Part shown: positions 1 through 5,613 of the stretch, piece by piece
How the letters are laid out: each line of letters begins with the position of its first letter
Numbering within the stretch: the first letter of the stretch is position 1
NCBI GenBank assembly: GCA_029260155.1
Contig: JAJDDU010000541.1
Coordinates: forward strand, 1 to 9,294
Length of the DNA: 9,294 nt
From: Phycisphaerae bacterium
Lineage (GTDB): Bacteria > Planctomycetota > Phycisphaerae > UBA1845
Reading direction: 5' to 3'
Notes under the pieces: generated by a model
What the model was told of the DNA's origin: nothing
Database searches by the model: none
Seen by the model: only the letters and a program-made list of their open reading frames with translations
Made by a program: the position numbers and the translations under genes

Positions 1-1
1 G

Positions 2-52
2 GTGGCCGAAGCCGTAATCCGGTTCGCCATGACCGACGCCGACGGAAAATGA
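2..52 (+). CDS. C-terminal end of an upstream gene, probably FabZ or an LpxC-FabZ fusion (partial)
   Basis: An open frame enters from the left edge and ends at TGA 50-52; the visible residues are VAEAVIRFAMTDADGK. A short beta-strand pattern of the type V.EA...F...D is what the end of (3R)-hydroxyacyl-ACP dehydratase FabZ looks like. In Planctomycetota and relatives FabZ is often fused behind LpxC and sits directly before lpxA. The stop lies 9 bases before the lpxA start, so the two are almost certainly co-transcribed. Only 16 residues are visible, so the assignment rests mostly on position and is an inference. Confidence 0.45.
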   Translation: MAEAVIRFAMTDADGK

Positions 53-61
53 GCATCAGAT

Positions 62-952
62 ATGAGTGGTAGCGTGCAACCCGTTCCAGGATTGAATCAG
101 CCGAGCATCCACCCCGCAGCCATGATCGACGCGCGGGCGCAGATCGGATGCGACGTCGAGATCGGACCGTATTGTGTTGTTGGCCCGCACGTGGTGCTCG
201 GCGATGGTTGCGTCCTGCACAATCACGTGACGCTGGCCGGGCACACGACCATTGGTCCTGGTTGCAGTTTCTTCCCCAACGCGATCATCGGGATGGCGCC
301 ACAGGACTTGAAACATCGCGGCGAGGAGACCTACCTCGAAATCGGCAGTGGGAACATCTTTCGCGAGCAGGTCACCGTACACCCGGGGACCTCGAACGGC
401 GGATCCTACACCCGCATCGGCGACAACAATTTCTTCCTCGTCGGCGTACACATTGCCCACGATTGCATCGTTGGCGACAACTGCGTCTTGGCCAACGGCG
501 TGCAGCTGGCCGGCCACGTCAAGCTTGAGTCCAACGTCACATTCGGCGGCGGGACCGGTGTTCACCACTTTGTCACCATTGGAACGCACGCCTTCGTCGG
601 CGGGCTGTCTCGAATTACGCAAGACGTGCCGCCGTTCATGATCGCCGTCGCCGCACGCGGACCGCGCAGCGAAATCCGCATGATCAACGGTGTTGGTATT
701 CAGCGCGCGGGTTTCTCCGAGGAGCAGATTCTCGCATTGAAGATGGCTTTCTTGAGGCTTTTCTCGCGCCGGGCGCGCAGCTCTGGTGTGCCCATCATGG
801 AGTCCATCCGGCAGATTCTCGATGAGAAACCGATTGACGAGAACGTTAAGTATCTTTGCGACTTCCTCATCCGCTCCTACGAGCACGGGCGTCATGGCCG
901 ATACCTTGAGTCCCTCCGCAACGACGCCAAGAAGGGAAAAGAAGATGGCTGA
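62..952 (+). CDS. lpxA: Acyl-ACP--UDP-N-acetylglucosamine O-acyltransferase LpxA
   Basis: LpxA performs the first step of lipid A synthesis in the cytoplasm, moving an R-3-hydroxyacyl chain from ACP to UDP-GlcNAc. The 296 residues start with left-handed beta-helix hexapeptide repeats (about residues 15-200), followed by a helical C-terminal domain. The diagnostic HIAHDC motif is at residues 130-135. By alignment from memory to the E. coli enzyme, H133 corresponds to catalytic H125. QDLK (81-84), H107, H152, H168 and R215 match other active-site positions. The acyl-chain ruler position (E. coli G173) is G181, which fits a long hydroxyacyl chain. The ATG at 62 must be near the true start because IHP at 16-18 is already the first conserved strand; a TTG at 92 is the only alternative. 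The protein is about 35 residues longer than E. coli LpxA, split between a short N-terminal extension and a Lys-rich tail. Confidence 0.96.
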   Translation: MSGSVQPVPGLNQPSIHPAAMIDARAQIGCDVEIGPYCVVGPHVVLGDGCVLHNHVTLAGHTTIGPGCSFFPNAIIGMAPQDLKHRGEETYLEIGSGNIFREQVTVHPGTSNGGSYTRIGDNNFFLVGVHIAHDCIVGDNCVLANGVQLAGHVKLESNVTFGGGTGVHHFVTIGTHAFVGGLSRITQDVPPFMIAVAARGPRSEIRMINGVGIQRAGFSEEQILALKMAFLRLFSRRARSSGVPIMESIRQILDEKPIDENVKYLCDFLIRSYEHGRHGRYLESLRNDAKKGKEDG

Positions 953-1010
953 GTTCACAAGAATGTCCCAGTCCGAGCCGCGACCGTCGGGAAGCGGAGA
1001 CCAACCGTGA
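945..1010 (+). other. Possible 21-codon coupling ORF between lpxA and the oxidoreductase gene
   Basis: An ATG at 945 opens a 21-residue frame (starting MAEFTRMSQ) inside the last codons of lpxA and closes at TGA 1008-1010. That stop overlaps the GTG start of the next gene as GTGA. A purine-rich run (aagaagggaaaagaag) lies directly before the ATG and could act as a ribosome binding site, but it also encodes the Lys-rich tail of LpxA. The frame could therefore be a translational relay or only chance. No protein family is recognised. Confidence 0.15.
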
Positions 1011-2014
1011 GCAATCGCCTAAGAACAGCCCTTATCGGCGCGGGCCACATGGGCAAACACCACGCGCGCATCTACTCCGAATTGCCTGATGTTGAGCTGG
1101 TGGCCGTCTGTGACGCGAACGCCGAGCGCGCCGAAGAAATCGCTTCAATGGTGGGTGCTCCGGCGGTGACCCGTGCAGCCGATCTGATCGGCAAGGTCGA
1201 TGCAGTGACCATCGCGGTCCCCACGGTGTACCACGCTGAAGTTGCGAGGCCGTTTCTCGAAGCGGGCATCGCCACGCTGATCGAAAAGCCGATCGCCCCC
1301 AACCGTGAGACCGCCGCTCAGATGCTTGAGTGGGCGGATAAGTCGGGCGCGGTCGTTAGCGTAGGCCATTCCGAGCGATTCAATCCCGTCGTGCTGGCCA
1401 TGAGTCGCATGGAGGTCGAGCCCAAGTTCATCGAGACGCAGCGGGTAAGTCCTTTTACCTTCCGAAGTGCCGACATCGGCGTGGTCTTCGACATGATGAT
1501 CCACGATATCGACATTGTCCTGCATTTGGTGAAGTCTCGGCGCTACAAGATCCATGCTGTCGGCGTCAACGTGCTCGGGCCCCACGAGGATGTTGCCAAT
1601 GCGCGCATTACCTTCGACAACGGTTGCGTGGTCAACCTTACCGCGTCGCGATTGGCGCTCAAGACGCACCGGCGTATCCGGGTGTTCTCGCCCGACGCTT
1701 ACTTTACGATGGACTACCAGAACAAGACGGGCTTGGCGGTCAAGAAGGACGCCAACCTCGATCTCATCACGATGGCCCGCGAGCGCAATCTCACCGATCT
1801 CTCAGATCTCACCGCGGCTGACTATGGTAAGATGCTTAAGGTATCGCCTTTGGTTGTGGACGACGTCGAGCCCCTCCGCGCCGAGATTGAGTCGTTCCTG
1901 AACGCCGTTCGCACCGGCGAACCCCCAGCCGTCACCGGCCAGGACGGGCTCGCCGCGGTCCAACTCGCCGAAGACATCGTCGCCGCCATCAAACACGGCG
2001 AGTGGACCCTGTAG
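1007..2014 (+). CDS. Gfo/Idh/MocA family NAD(P)-dependent oxidoreductase, GnnA-like
   Basis: This 335-residue protein has the normal length and two-domain plan of the Gfo/Idh/MocA family. The N-terminal Rossmann domain carries GAGHMGKHH (11-19) and an acidic residue after strand 2 (D36). It is followed by the family signature EKP at 93-95 and GHSERFNP (120-127). The C-terminal substrate domain contains VFDMMIHDIDIVLHL (160-174), where H166 is the likely catalytic histidine. A member of this family beside lpxA recalls GnnA, which oxidises UDP-GlcNAc at C3 so that GnnB can aminate it and LpxA can make an N-linked acyl chain. That role is an inference from position, because no gnnB is visible. 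The GTG start is the first start codon after an in-frame stop at 950; GGAG at 996-999 precedes it by 7 bases. Its 3' end is duplicated 922 bp downstream. Confidence 0.92.
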   Translation: MSNRLRTALIGAGHMGKHHARIYSELPDVELVAVCDANAERAEEIASMVGAPAVTRAADLIGKVDAVTIAVPTVYHAEVARPFLEAGIATLIEKPIAPNRETAAQMLEWADKSGAVVSVGHSERFNPVVLAMSRMEVEPKFIETQRVSPFTFRSADIGVVFDMMIHDIDIVLHLVKSRRYKIHAVGVNVLGPHEDVANARITFDNGCVVNLTASRLALKTHRRIRVFSPDAYFTMDYQNKTGLAVKKDANLDLITMARERNLTDLSDLTAADYGKMLKVSPLVVDDVEPLRAEIESFLNAVRTGEPPAVTGQDGLAAVQLAEDIVAAIKHGEWTL

Positions 2015-2015
2015 C
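1981..2015 (+). repeat. Direct repeat copy 1 (35 bp), 3' end of the oxidoreductase gene
   Basis: These 35 bases are identical to 2903-2937. They encode the final residues AAIKHGEWTL, the TAG stop and one more base. The bases just outside differ (t at 1980 versus g at 2902; a at 2016 versus c at 2938). If a 2-base CG insertion is allowed, four more bases on the left (gtcg) also match. Confidence 0.95.
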
Positions 2016-2045
2016 ATCGCCTTGGTCGCCGACCATCGAAAAACG

Positions 2046-2074
2046 TTGACGCCCTAGGTTTCGAAGAATAGCAT
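2046..2074 (+). promoter_or_regulatory. Possible sigma70-type promoter for the small lipoprotein gene
   Basis: TTGACG at 2046-2051 and TAGCAT at 2069-2074 are separated by 17 bases. The predicted transcription start would fall almost on the ATG at 2082, and no good ribosome binding site is present, so a leaderless message is possible. The -10 box matches the consensus at only four of six positions. Confidence 0.2.
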
Positions 2075-2081
2075 TCACAGT

Positions 2082-2270
2082 ATGATCGCTCGATTGCGAC
2101 AGTTCTTGGTGTTGGGGCTACTCAGCACCATTCTGCTTAGTGTCGGTTGCTCTTGTACGGACTTTGACGGTCAGCCCGTGCCGTGCGGGAGTCCCCTGGT
2201 GAACGTGGTGAACGCCATCTTCACCCCTTTGCTCGAATCGGTTGTCTTTGTTGATTCGCTTTTGCCCTGA
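2082..2270 (+). CDS. Small putative lipoprotein, function unknown
   Basis: This 62-residue frame begins with a typical export signal: two Arg in the first five residues, then a hydrophobic core (about 7-21) ending in LSVGC with Cys at 23. The Ser at position -3 makes the lipobox slightly atypical. If processed, the mature product would be a 40-residue lipid-anchored peptide starting CSCTDFDG, with further Cys at 25 and 35 and a hydrophobic tail. No family is recognised. It is the first gene inside the direct-repeat-bounded segment, 63 bases before the DUF4160 gene. The lack of a clear ribosome binding site lowers confidence that it is expressed. Confidence 0.5.
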   Translation: MIARLRQFLVLGLLSTILLSVGCSCTDFDGQPVPCGSPLVNVVNAIFTPLLESVVFVDSLLP

Positions 2271-2333
2271 CCCGATCTGCCGACTAGCATCGTGTGATTC
2301 AACCCGAGTGCGGCGAGCAGGAAGCGAAGAACG

Positions 2334-2594
2334 ATGCCGACTATTTCACGTTTCTACGGGATTTTGATCTGTATGTTCTACCGTGACCATGCGCCGCCTC
2401 ATTTTGATGCGGTGTATGGAAAACATGAGTTGACCGTGGGAATATCGCCGATCGTGATTCTGCAGGGATCGGCCCCGGCGCGGGTCCGCTCGATGGTTTT
2501 GGAGAGGGCTGCCATTCATCAGCAGGAGTTGTTGTCAGACTGGGACGCTTGCCGCCAAGGCAGTGAACCCGCGAAAATCGCGCCGCTGGAATGA
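2334..2594 (+). CDS. DUF4160 domain-containing protein
   Basis: The 86-residue protein covers the whole DUF4160 family from its usual start, MPTISRFYGI, to its usual end, KIAPLE. The conserved core reads DHAPPHFDAVYGK at 18-30. Most members as I recall them have PPHFHA here, so the second His is replaced by Asp (residue 25). A C-terminal helix runs from about 49 to 74 (RVRSMVLERAAIHQQELLSDW). The biochemical function is unknown. The family is commonly found beside DUF2442 in small mobile gene pairs, which has led to the idea of a toxin-antitoxin-like module; this is inference. Its TGA overlaps an ATG at 2591, and the next gene is certainly co-translated or closely coupled. A purine-rich ggaagcgaag stretch precedes the ATG. 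Confidence 0.92.
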   Translation: MPTISRFYGILICMFYRDHAPPHFDAVYGKHELTVGISPIVILQGSAPARVRSMVLERAAIHQQELLSDWDACRQGSEPAKIAPLE

Positions 2595-2597
2595 CAC

Positions 2598-2603
2598 GGA
2601 GGG
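2598..2603 (+). promoter_or_regulatory. Strong Shine-Dalgarno deciding the DUF2442 start
   Basis: GGAGGG ends 5 bases before the ATG at 2609. It favours that ATG over the one at 2591, which overlaps the DUF4160 stop and has no comparable site. Confidence 0.6.
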
Positions 2604-2608
2604 AATCG

Positions 2609-2866
2609 ATGATGCACAAAATCCTGAGCGCAACCGTCGCGGGGGAGTACGTCGTGAAAATGCGGTTCTCGGACGGCCTCTCGGGCAACTATGACATGAG
2701 GCCGCTCGTGGATGCTGGCGGCGTGTTCTCTGCGTTGCGCGATCCGTCCGTGTTCGAACGGGTCCAGATTGGCGAGGGCGGTCGGTACATCGAGTGGCCA
2801 AGCGAGATCGATCTCTGCGCCGATGCGTTGTGGCGCGCTGTGCAGGGGATGGTCGACGCAGCCTGA
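2609..2866 (+). CDS. DUF2442 domain-containing protein
   Basis: The protein has 85 residues from the chosen ATG at 2609; a start at 2591 would add six residues (MTRRES). It shows the DUF2442 pattern: an initial strand (MHKILSATVAGEYVVKMRFSDG), then a short strand with D at YDMRPLV. GGVFSALRDPSVFERVQI follows, and it ends with the invariant-looking WPSEIDLCADALW. Family proteins are small and of unknown biochemical role, frequently encoded directly after DUF4160 as here. The pair may form a toxin-antitoxin-like or regulatory couple, but nothing in the sequence proves which partner would do what. The translation end is 36 bases before direct repeat copy 2. Confidence 0.9.
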   Translation: MMHKILSATVAGEYVVKMRFSDGLSGNYDMRPLVDAGGVFSALRDPSVFERVQIGEGGRYIEWPSEIDLCADALWRAVQGMVDAA

Positions 2867-2902
2867 CACAGGATTGGAATACGGCAGCATGCCTCAAGGT
2901 CG

Positions 2903-2937
2903 CGCCGCCATCAAACACGGCGAGTGGACCCTGTAGC
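2903..2937 (+). repeat. Direct repeat copy 2 (35 bp), displaced 3' end of the oxidoreductase gene
   Basis: This is an exact copy of 1981-2015, 922 bases downstream. It stays open in frame with an ATG at 2889, giving a 15-codon fragment that starts MPQGR and then repeats the oxidoreductase C-terminus to its TAG (2934-2936). The fragment is read here as a duplicated gene end, not as a gene. Confidence 0.95.
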
Positions 2938-2951
2938 CCCGGCTCGCCCGC

Positions 2952-2980
2952 TTGTCGGCGGCGGGTGATTCGATTACGTT
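2952..2980 (+). promoter_or_regulatory. Weak candidate promoter of the PD40 gene
   Basis: TTGTCG (2952-2957) and TACGTT (2975-2980) have a 17-base spacer and lie directly after repeat copy 2. The -10 match is poor, so this is only a candidate. Such a promoter would give the propeller gene its own transcript, separate from the islet. Confidence 0.18.
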
Positions 2981-3018
2981 ATGCGCGGTTTCGAACACCG
3001 ACTTTGGAGTTACGTTGC

Positions 3019-4068
3019 ATGCATGCTTTCAACACGCGACCCCTGTGGGCAGTGGGGTTTCTATTCATCGTGATGGCTTCTGCCACGGTTCTCGCCCAGC
3101 CGGCACTGAAGATCGATCCGACGCAAGAGGCTTCGACTCTCGCCAACATCCGGCAGCTCACCAACGAGGGGATGGGGTTCACCAAGGCAGGCGAAGCATA
3201 CTTCTCGCCCGACGGCAAGAAGGTGATTTTTCAAGCCGTCCCCAAGGAGGAGCAACACTACCAGATTTACACGATCCCGACGGCGGGGGGGAAACCGAAA
3301 CGTGTCAGCACGGGGCGCGGGGCGTGTACGTGCGCGTTCTTCCACCCGACGAAAGATAGAATCCTCTTCGCGTCGACTCACGAGGATCCGCGAATCGCCG
3401 ATCCCGACGCCGAGTTCCCGGTTCCCGGATACAAGCGTGAGGGAGGCAACTACCGGTGGGATTTCAACCCTTATATGGAGATCTACCAGGCCAACGCGGA
3501 CGGTTCCTCGCTCGTCAAACTCACCGACGCGCTGGGCTACGATGCTGAAGGTGCCTATTCGAAAGACGGCAAGACGATTGCGTTTGCCAGCAACCGCACC
3601 GGGCACATGAACATCTACACGATGAACGCCGACGGAACGAATGTGAAACAGGTCACGCACGCCGACGGTTGCTACAACGGCGGGCCTTTCCTCTCACCGG
3701 ACGGAAAGCGCATCGTCTTTCGCGCGGACCGAGATCGGAAAGACTACCTCGAGATCTACGTGATCAATGTGGACGGGACCGGCGAAGTGAAACTCACCAC
3801 CAACGACGCGGTGAATTGGGCGCCGTACTGGCACCCGAATGGCAAAACCATTGTGTTCACCACCTCCCTGCATGGCCACAGCAACTACGAGGTGTATCTG
3901 ATGAACGTGGACACACGCACGTTTCGCCGTGTCACGCACAGCCGAAAGTTCGACGGGCTCCCCGTATTTAGCAACGATGGCAAGATGCTGATGTGGACCT
4001 CGCAGCGTGGTCCGGGCGGCGCGAGCCACGTGTTTGTCGCGGACTTCAAACTGCCCGACGGCTTCTGA
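3019..4068 (+). CDS. Secreted PD40 / TolB-like beta-propeller protein
   Basis: The 349-residue protein starts with a signal peptide (hydrophobic core about 9-25, likely cut after VLA at 26), so it acts in the periplasm or outside the cell. The rest is a run of WD40-like PD40 blades of the type FSPDGKxIxF, at about residues 61-72, 107-119, 180-191, 224-235, 270-281 and 317-327. Six blades suggest a closed propeller like the C-terminal part of TolB. The N-terminal TolB domain is missing and no tol-pal genes are near, so it is probably not TolB itself. Such propellers bind proteins or glycans; no catalytic residues are recognised. C103 and C105 sit close together in ACTCAF. The ATG at 3019 was chosen because it precedes the signal peptide and has GGAG at 3006-3009; the frame stays open upstream to 2794, through the repeat, without protein-like sequence. 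Confidence 0.9.
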   Translation: MHAFNTRPLWAVGFLFIVMASATVLAQPALKIDPTQEASTLANIRQLTNEGMGFTKAGEAYFSPDGKKVIFQAVPKEEQHYQIYTIPTAGGKPKRVSTGRGACTCAFFHPTKDRILFASTHEDPRIADPDAEFPVPGYKREGGNYRWDFNPYMEIYQANADGSSLVKLTDALGYDAEGAYSKDGKTIAFASNRTGHMNIYTMNADGTNVKQVTHADGCYNGGPFLSPDGKRIVFRADRDRKDYLEIYVINVDGTGEVKLTTNDAVNWAPYWHPNGKTIVFTTSLHGHSNYEVYLMNVDTRTFRRVTHSRKFDGLPVFSNDGKMLMWTSQRGPGGASHVFVADFKLPDGF

Positions 4069-4075
4069 TTCCGCG

Positions 4076-4528
4076 TTACCGTTTTTCGAACGGGTCCGGC
4101 GCGCCGGACGTCATGTAGCGTTTGCACTGCGGACAGGGCACGCCGTCGTCGACGGGATCCCATACCCCCAGATGGTGGCTTACTTCCGAGACCTGAGCAT
4201 TCCCGGCTGCGTCGCGCGTCATGCGGACGAGCGCTGGCTTTTCGCCATGAACGGAGCAGGCATATTTGACCAGGATGTCGGCTGCGTGGTTGCACTGTGG
4301 GCAGGGCAGGCGGCGGGTCGTTCCGCGCTCGGCAAAGACGTGCTGCTCGGGACACCGCCACAATACGGTTGTCTCTGTTAACCGTCTTTGCATCGCCGTA
4401 GCGGGACCGGGGCGTGTACGCACGAAGAGCCACGTTCCGAGGAAGAGCAACGAGACGACAACCGCGCCACAGAAACTGTAGATCGCGGTCCGGCGGCGAT
4501 TCGCTTCGGCGGTGAGGCTGCGAATCAC
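4076..4528 (-). CDS. Membrane-anchored protein with CxxC zinc-ribbon-like motifs, function unknown
   Basis: The 150-residue product has a basic N-terminus, one membrane segment (about 16-36), then a soluble region. The soluble part holds a lone Cys (C59), PCPQC at 75-79, C91 with H94, and a second PCPQC at 131-135. The two CPxC pairs look like zinc-ribbon knuckles, and the fold may be one or two small metal-binding ribbons. The positive residues before the segment suggest the ribbons face the periplasm, but this is uncertain. The gene starts at GTG, the only start codon after the pseudopilin stop in this frame. GGGAG lies 9 bases ahead of it. It follows the pseudopilin by 33 bases on the same strand, so the two are probably one operon and may function together. 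I do not recognise a named family. Confidence 0.75.
   Translation of the reverse strand: MIRSLTAEANRRRTAIYSFCGAVVVSLLFLGTWLFVRTRPGPATAMQRRLTETTVLWRCPEQHVFAERGTTRRLPCPQCNHAADILVKYACSVHGEKPALVRMTRDAAGNAQVSEVSHHLGVWDPVDDGVPCPQCKRYMTSGAPDPFEKR
4079..4109. terminator. Two adjacent hairpins at the convergent gene ends
   Basis: CCGTT-tttcg-AACGG (4079-4093) is followed directly by the perfect 16-base palindrome GTCCGGCGCGCCGGAC (4094-4109). They begin 10 bases after the stop of the PD40 gene and overlap the last ten codons of the minus-strand gene. They could end transcription in both directions, although a clear T-run is missing. Confidence 0.4.
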
Positions 4529-4561
4529 GCTAGGAAGCTCCCGATGATTGGATTCGCACGA

Positions 4562-5404
4562 TCAATCCGCACGGTTGATGGCACCGGTCCACCAGAAGAG
4601 TCGCGCCGGTGCGAAGGAATAGTGAGGCAGTTCATAGTCAGAACACAACGGGCACCCGCCGGACGCGCAGTCTCCGTAGTAGTTGCTGATACGATCTTCC
4701 ATCAACTCCTGTGTGCGGACGCGCTTGGCTGCACCGCCAATCGTCAGCACGTTGATGTGGCCGAAGTGACGGCCTGTTAGCCAGGAGTCACGCAGTCCCG
4801 CGAACGCGGGTTGAAAACCGTCGTCCCATGGCAACCACCCATCGTTGCGATCCACGAAGCCATCGACGACGATGTCCGGACCCATATCCGCGAGCAAGAT
4901 GGTTTCCAGCGGTGATGCGGGACCGTGTCGATCCAGATTGCCGAGCCCGGCTGCGCGGATGACGTTGTTCATCCCATAGCTTGAGGTGTCGGGAGCGCCG
5001 GAGCGCCGCGCCGCGCCGGACGTGCCGTCGATCATGGAGCGGGCCGGATCGGCTGGGCACGCAACGGCTGACGGGTTGCCGAGGTACTTGGGAAAGAGCG
5101 GACCGTACCAGGGCGCGGCCGACCCAGGTGTACCATCGGATTTTTTTTCGTCCATTGCTTGGGGAAGCCAGCCACGATGGTCGAGGCGATATTCGTGCAG
5201 TGATCGCCCCAGCTCGCGCAGGTTGTGCAAGCAGACCGTCGACGAGGCCTGGTGCATCGAGCGGCGGACGGAGGGCAGCAGCATCGTGATCAGAATCCCA
5301 GTGATGCCCAGGACGGTTAGGAGCTCAATCAGGGTGAACCCCTCGCGGTGCCGCCGAGCGCGCTGAGAAGCCGTGGACGAAGCTTGTTTTGACATCACAC
5401 ACAT
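4562..5404 (-). CDS. Type II secretion-style pseudopilin (prepilin N-terminal methylation domain, H-X9-DG type)
   Basis: This 280-residue protein has a basic leader ending in G22, followed by FTLIELLTVLGITGILITMLLP. That is the type IV prepilin peptidase signature, with cleavage after G22 and Glu at +5 (E27). The hydrophobic helix is followed by CLHNLRELGRSLHEY (58-72), the conserved helix continuation in the large planctomycete pseudopilin family. Near the end GRHFGHINVLTIGGAAK (211-227) occupies the place of the H-X9-DG motif, but the Asp is Gly (H213-X9-G223-G224). Such proteins are inserted in the inner membrane and built into pseudopilus-like fibres or used as envelope scaffolds. A second Cys pair, CASGGCPLC (246-254), lies near the C-terminus. 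ATG 5404 and ATG 5395 are both possible starts. A run of eight A on the coding strand (5141-5148) is a possible slippage site. Confidence 0.92.
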   Translation of the reverse strand: MCVMSKQASSTASQRARRHREGFTLIELLTVLGITGILITMLLPSVRRSMHQASSTVCLHNLRELGRSLHEYRLDHRGWLPQAMDEKKSDGTPGSAAPWYGPLFPKYLGNPSAVACPADPARSMIDGTSGAARRSGAPDTSSYGMNNVIRAAGLGNLDRHGPASPLETILLADMGPDIVVDGFVDRNDGWLPWDDGFQPAFAGLRDSWLTGRHFGHINVLTIGGAAKRVRTQELMEDRISNYYGDCASGGCPLCSDYELPHYSFAPARLFWWTGAINRAD

Positions 5405-5518
5405 GCTCTAAGAAGTTTACCGAACACCCAAGGCCACTGCAACAACTTATGCAAACCCAACTTACGGCACCGCTGAAAACGTTGCCGGTGGCCGCTGTTT
5501 CGCGTATCCGGCGTCATA

Positions 5519-5527
5519 TGGTACAAT
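5519..5527 (+). promoter_or_regulatory. Extended -10 promoter candidate for the radical SAM gene
   Basis: TG-g-TACAAT at 5519-5527 fits an extended -10 element, with no good -35 at the expected distance. It lies in the 209-base gap between the divergent pseudopilin and radical SAM genes, about 87 bases before the ATG at 5614. No other clear signal was found in this gap. Confidence 0.35.
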
Positions 5528-5613
5528 GCGGCTGTGTTTCGGACGTCACAACCGCCCACCGACCCGCAACGCGTTGGTGTTCCCCGGTTCTTTTTGGATA
5601 GTACGCTGCTCGA

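Larger units (their letters stand above)
2016..2937. mobile_element. Candidate inserted islet bounded by 35-bp direct repeats
   Basis: The segment lies between two exact copies of the 3' end of the preceding gene. That is the layout left when an element integrates into a gene's 3' end and supplies a replacement end. It holds a small putative lipoprotein and an overlapping DUF4160-DUF2442 pair. Parts are less GC-rich than the surroundings: 56 of 120 bases are G or C at 2341-2460, and 59 of 120 at 2041-2160. Eight bases after copy 1 there is an inverted repeat, TGGTCG-C-CGACCA (2023-2035). No integrase, transposase or terminal inverted repeat is visible, so the mechanism is unknown; a duplication or homologous recombination event would give the same picture. 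Confidence 0.35.

Noticed and set aside
56..958. A 300-residue open frame on the minus strand opposite lpxA
   Set aside because: It mirrors the codon structure of lpxA, shows no domain or motif, and the plus-strand protein is unambiguous.
2903..2937. Second repeat as the start of a CRISPR array or integron cassette site
   Set aside because: There are only two copies, 922 bases apart, and the repeat is coding sequence of a conserved enzyme without the inverted symmetry of an integron attC site.
2794..3018. N-terminal extension of the PD40 protein
   Set aside because: The extension passes through the DUF2442 gene end and the direct repeat, has no protein-like features, and would bury the signal peptide.
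4529..4561. Frameshift or readthrough joining the pseudopilin and the CPxC protein
   Set aside because: They share a frame separated by a stop, but the second has its own GTG start, ribosome binding site and membrane segment, and pseudopilins of this type end near 280 residues.
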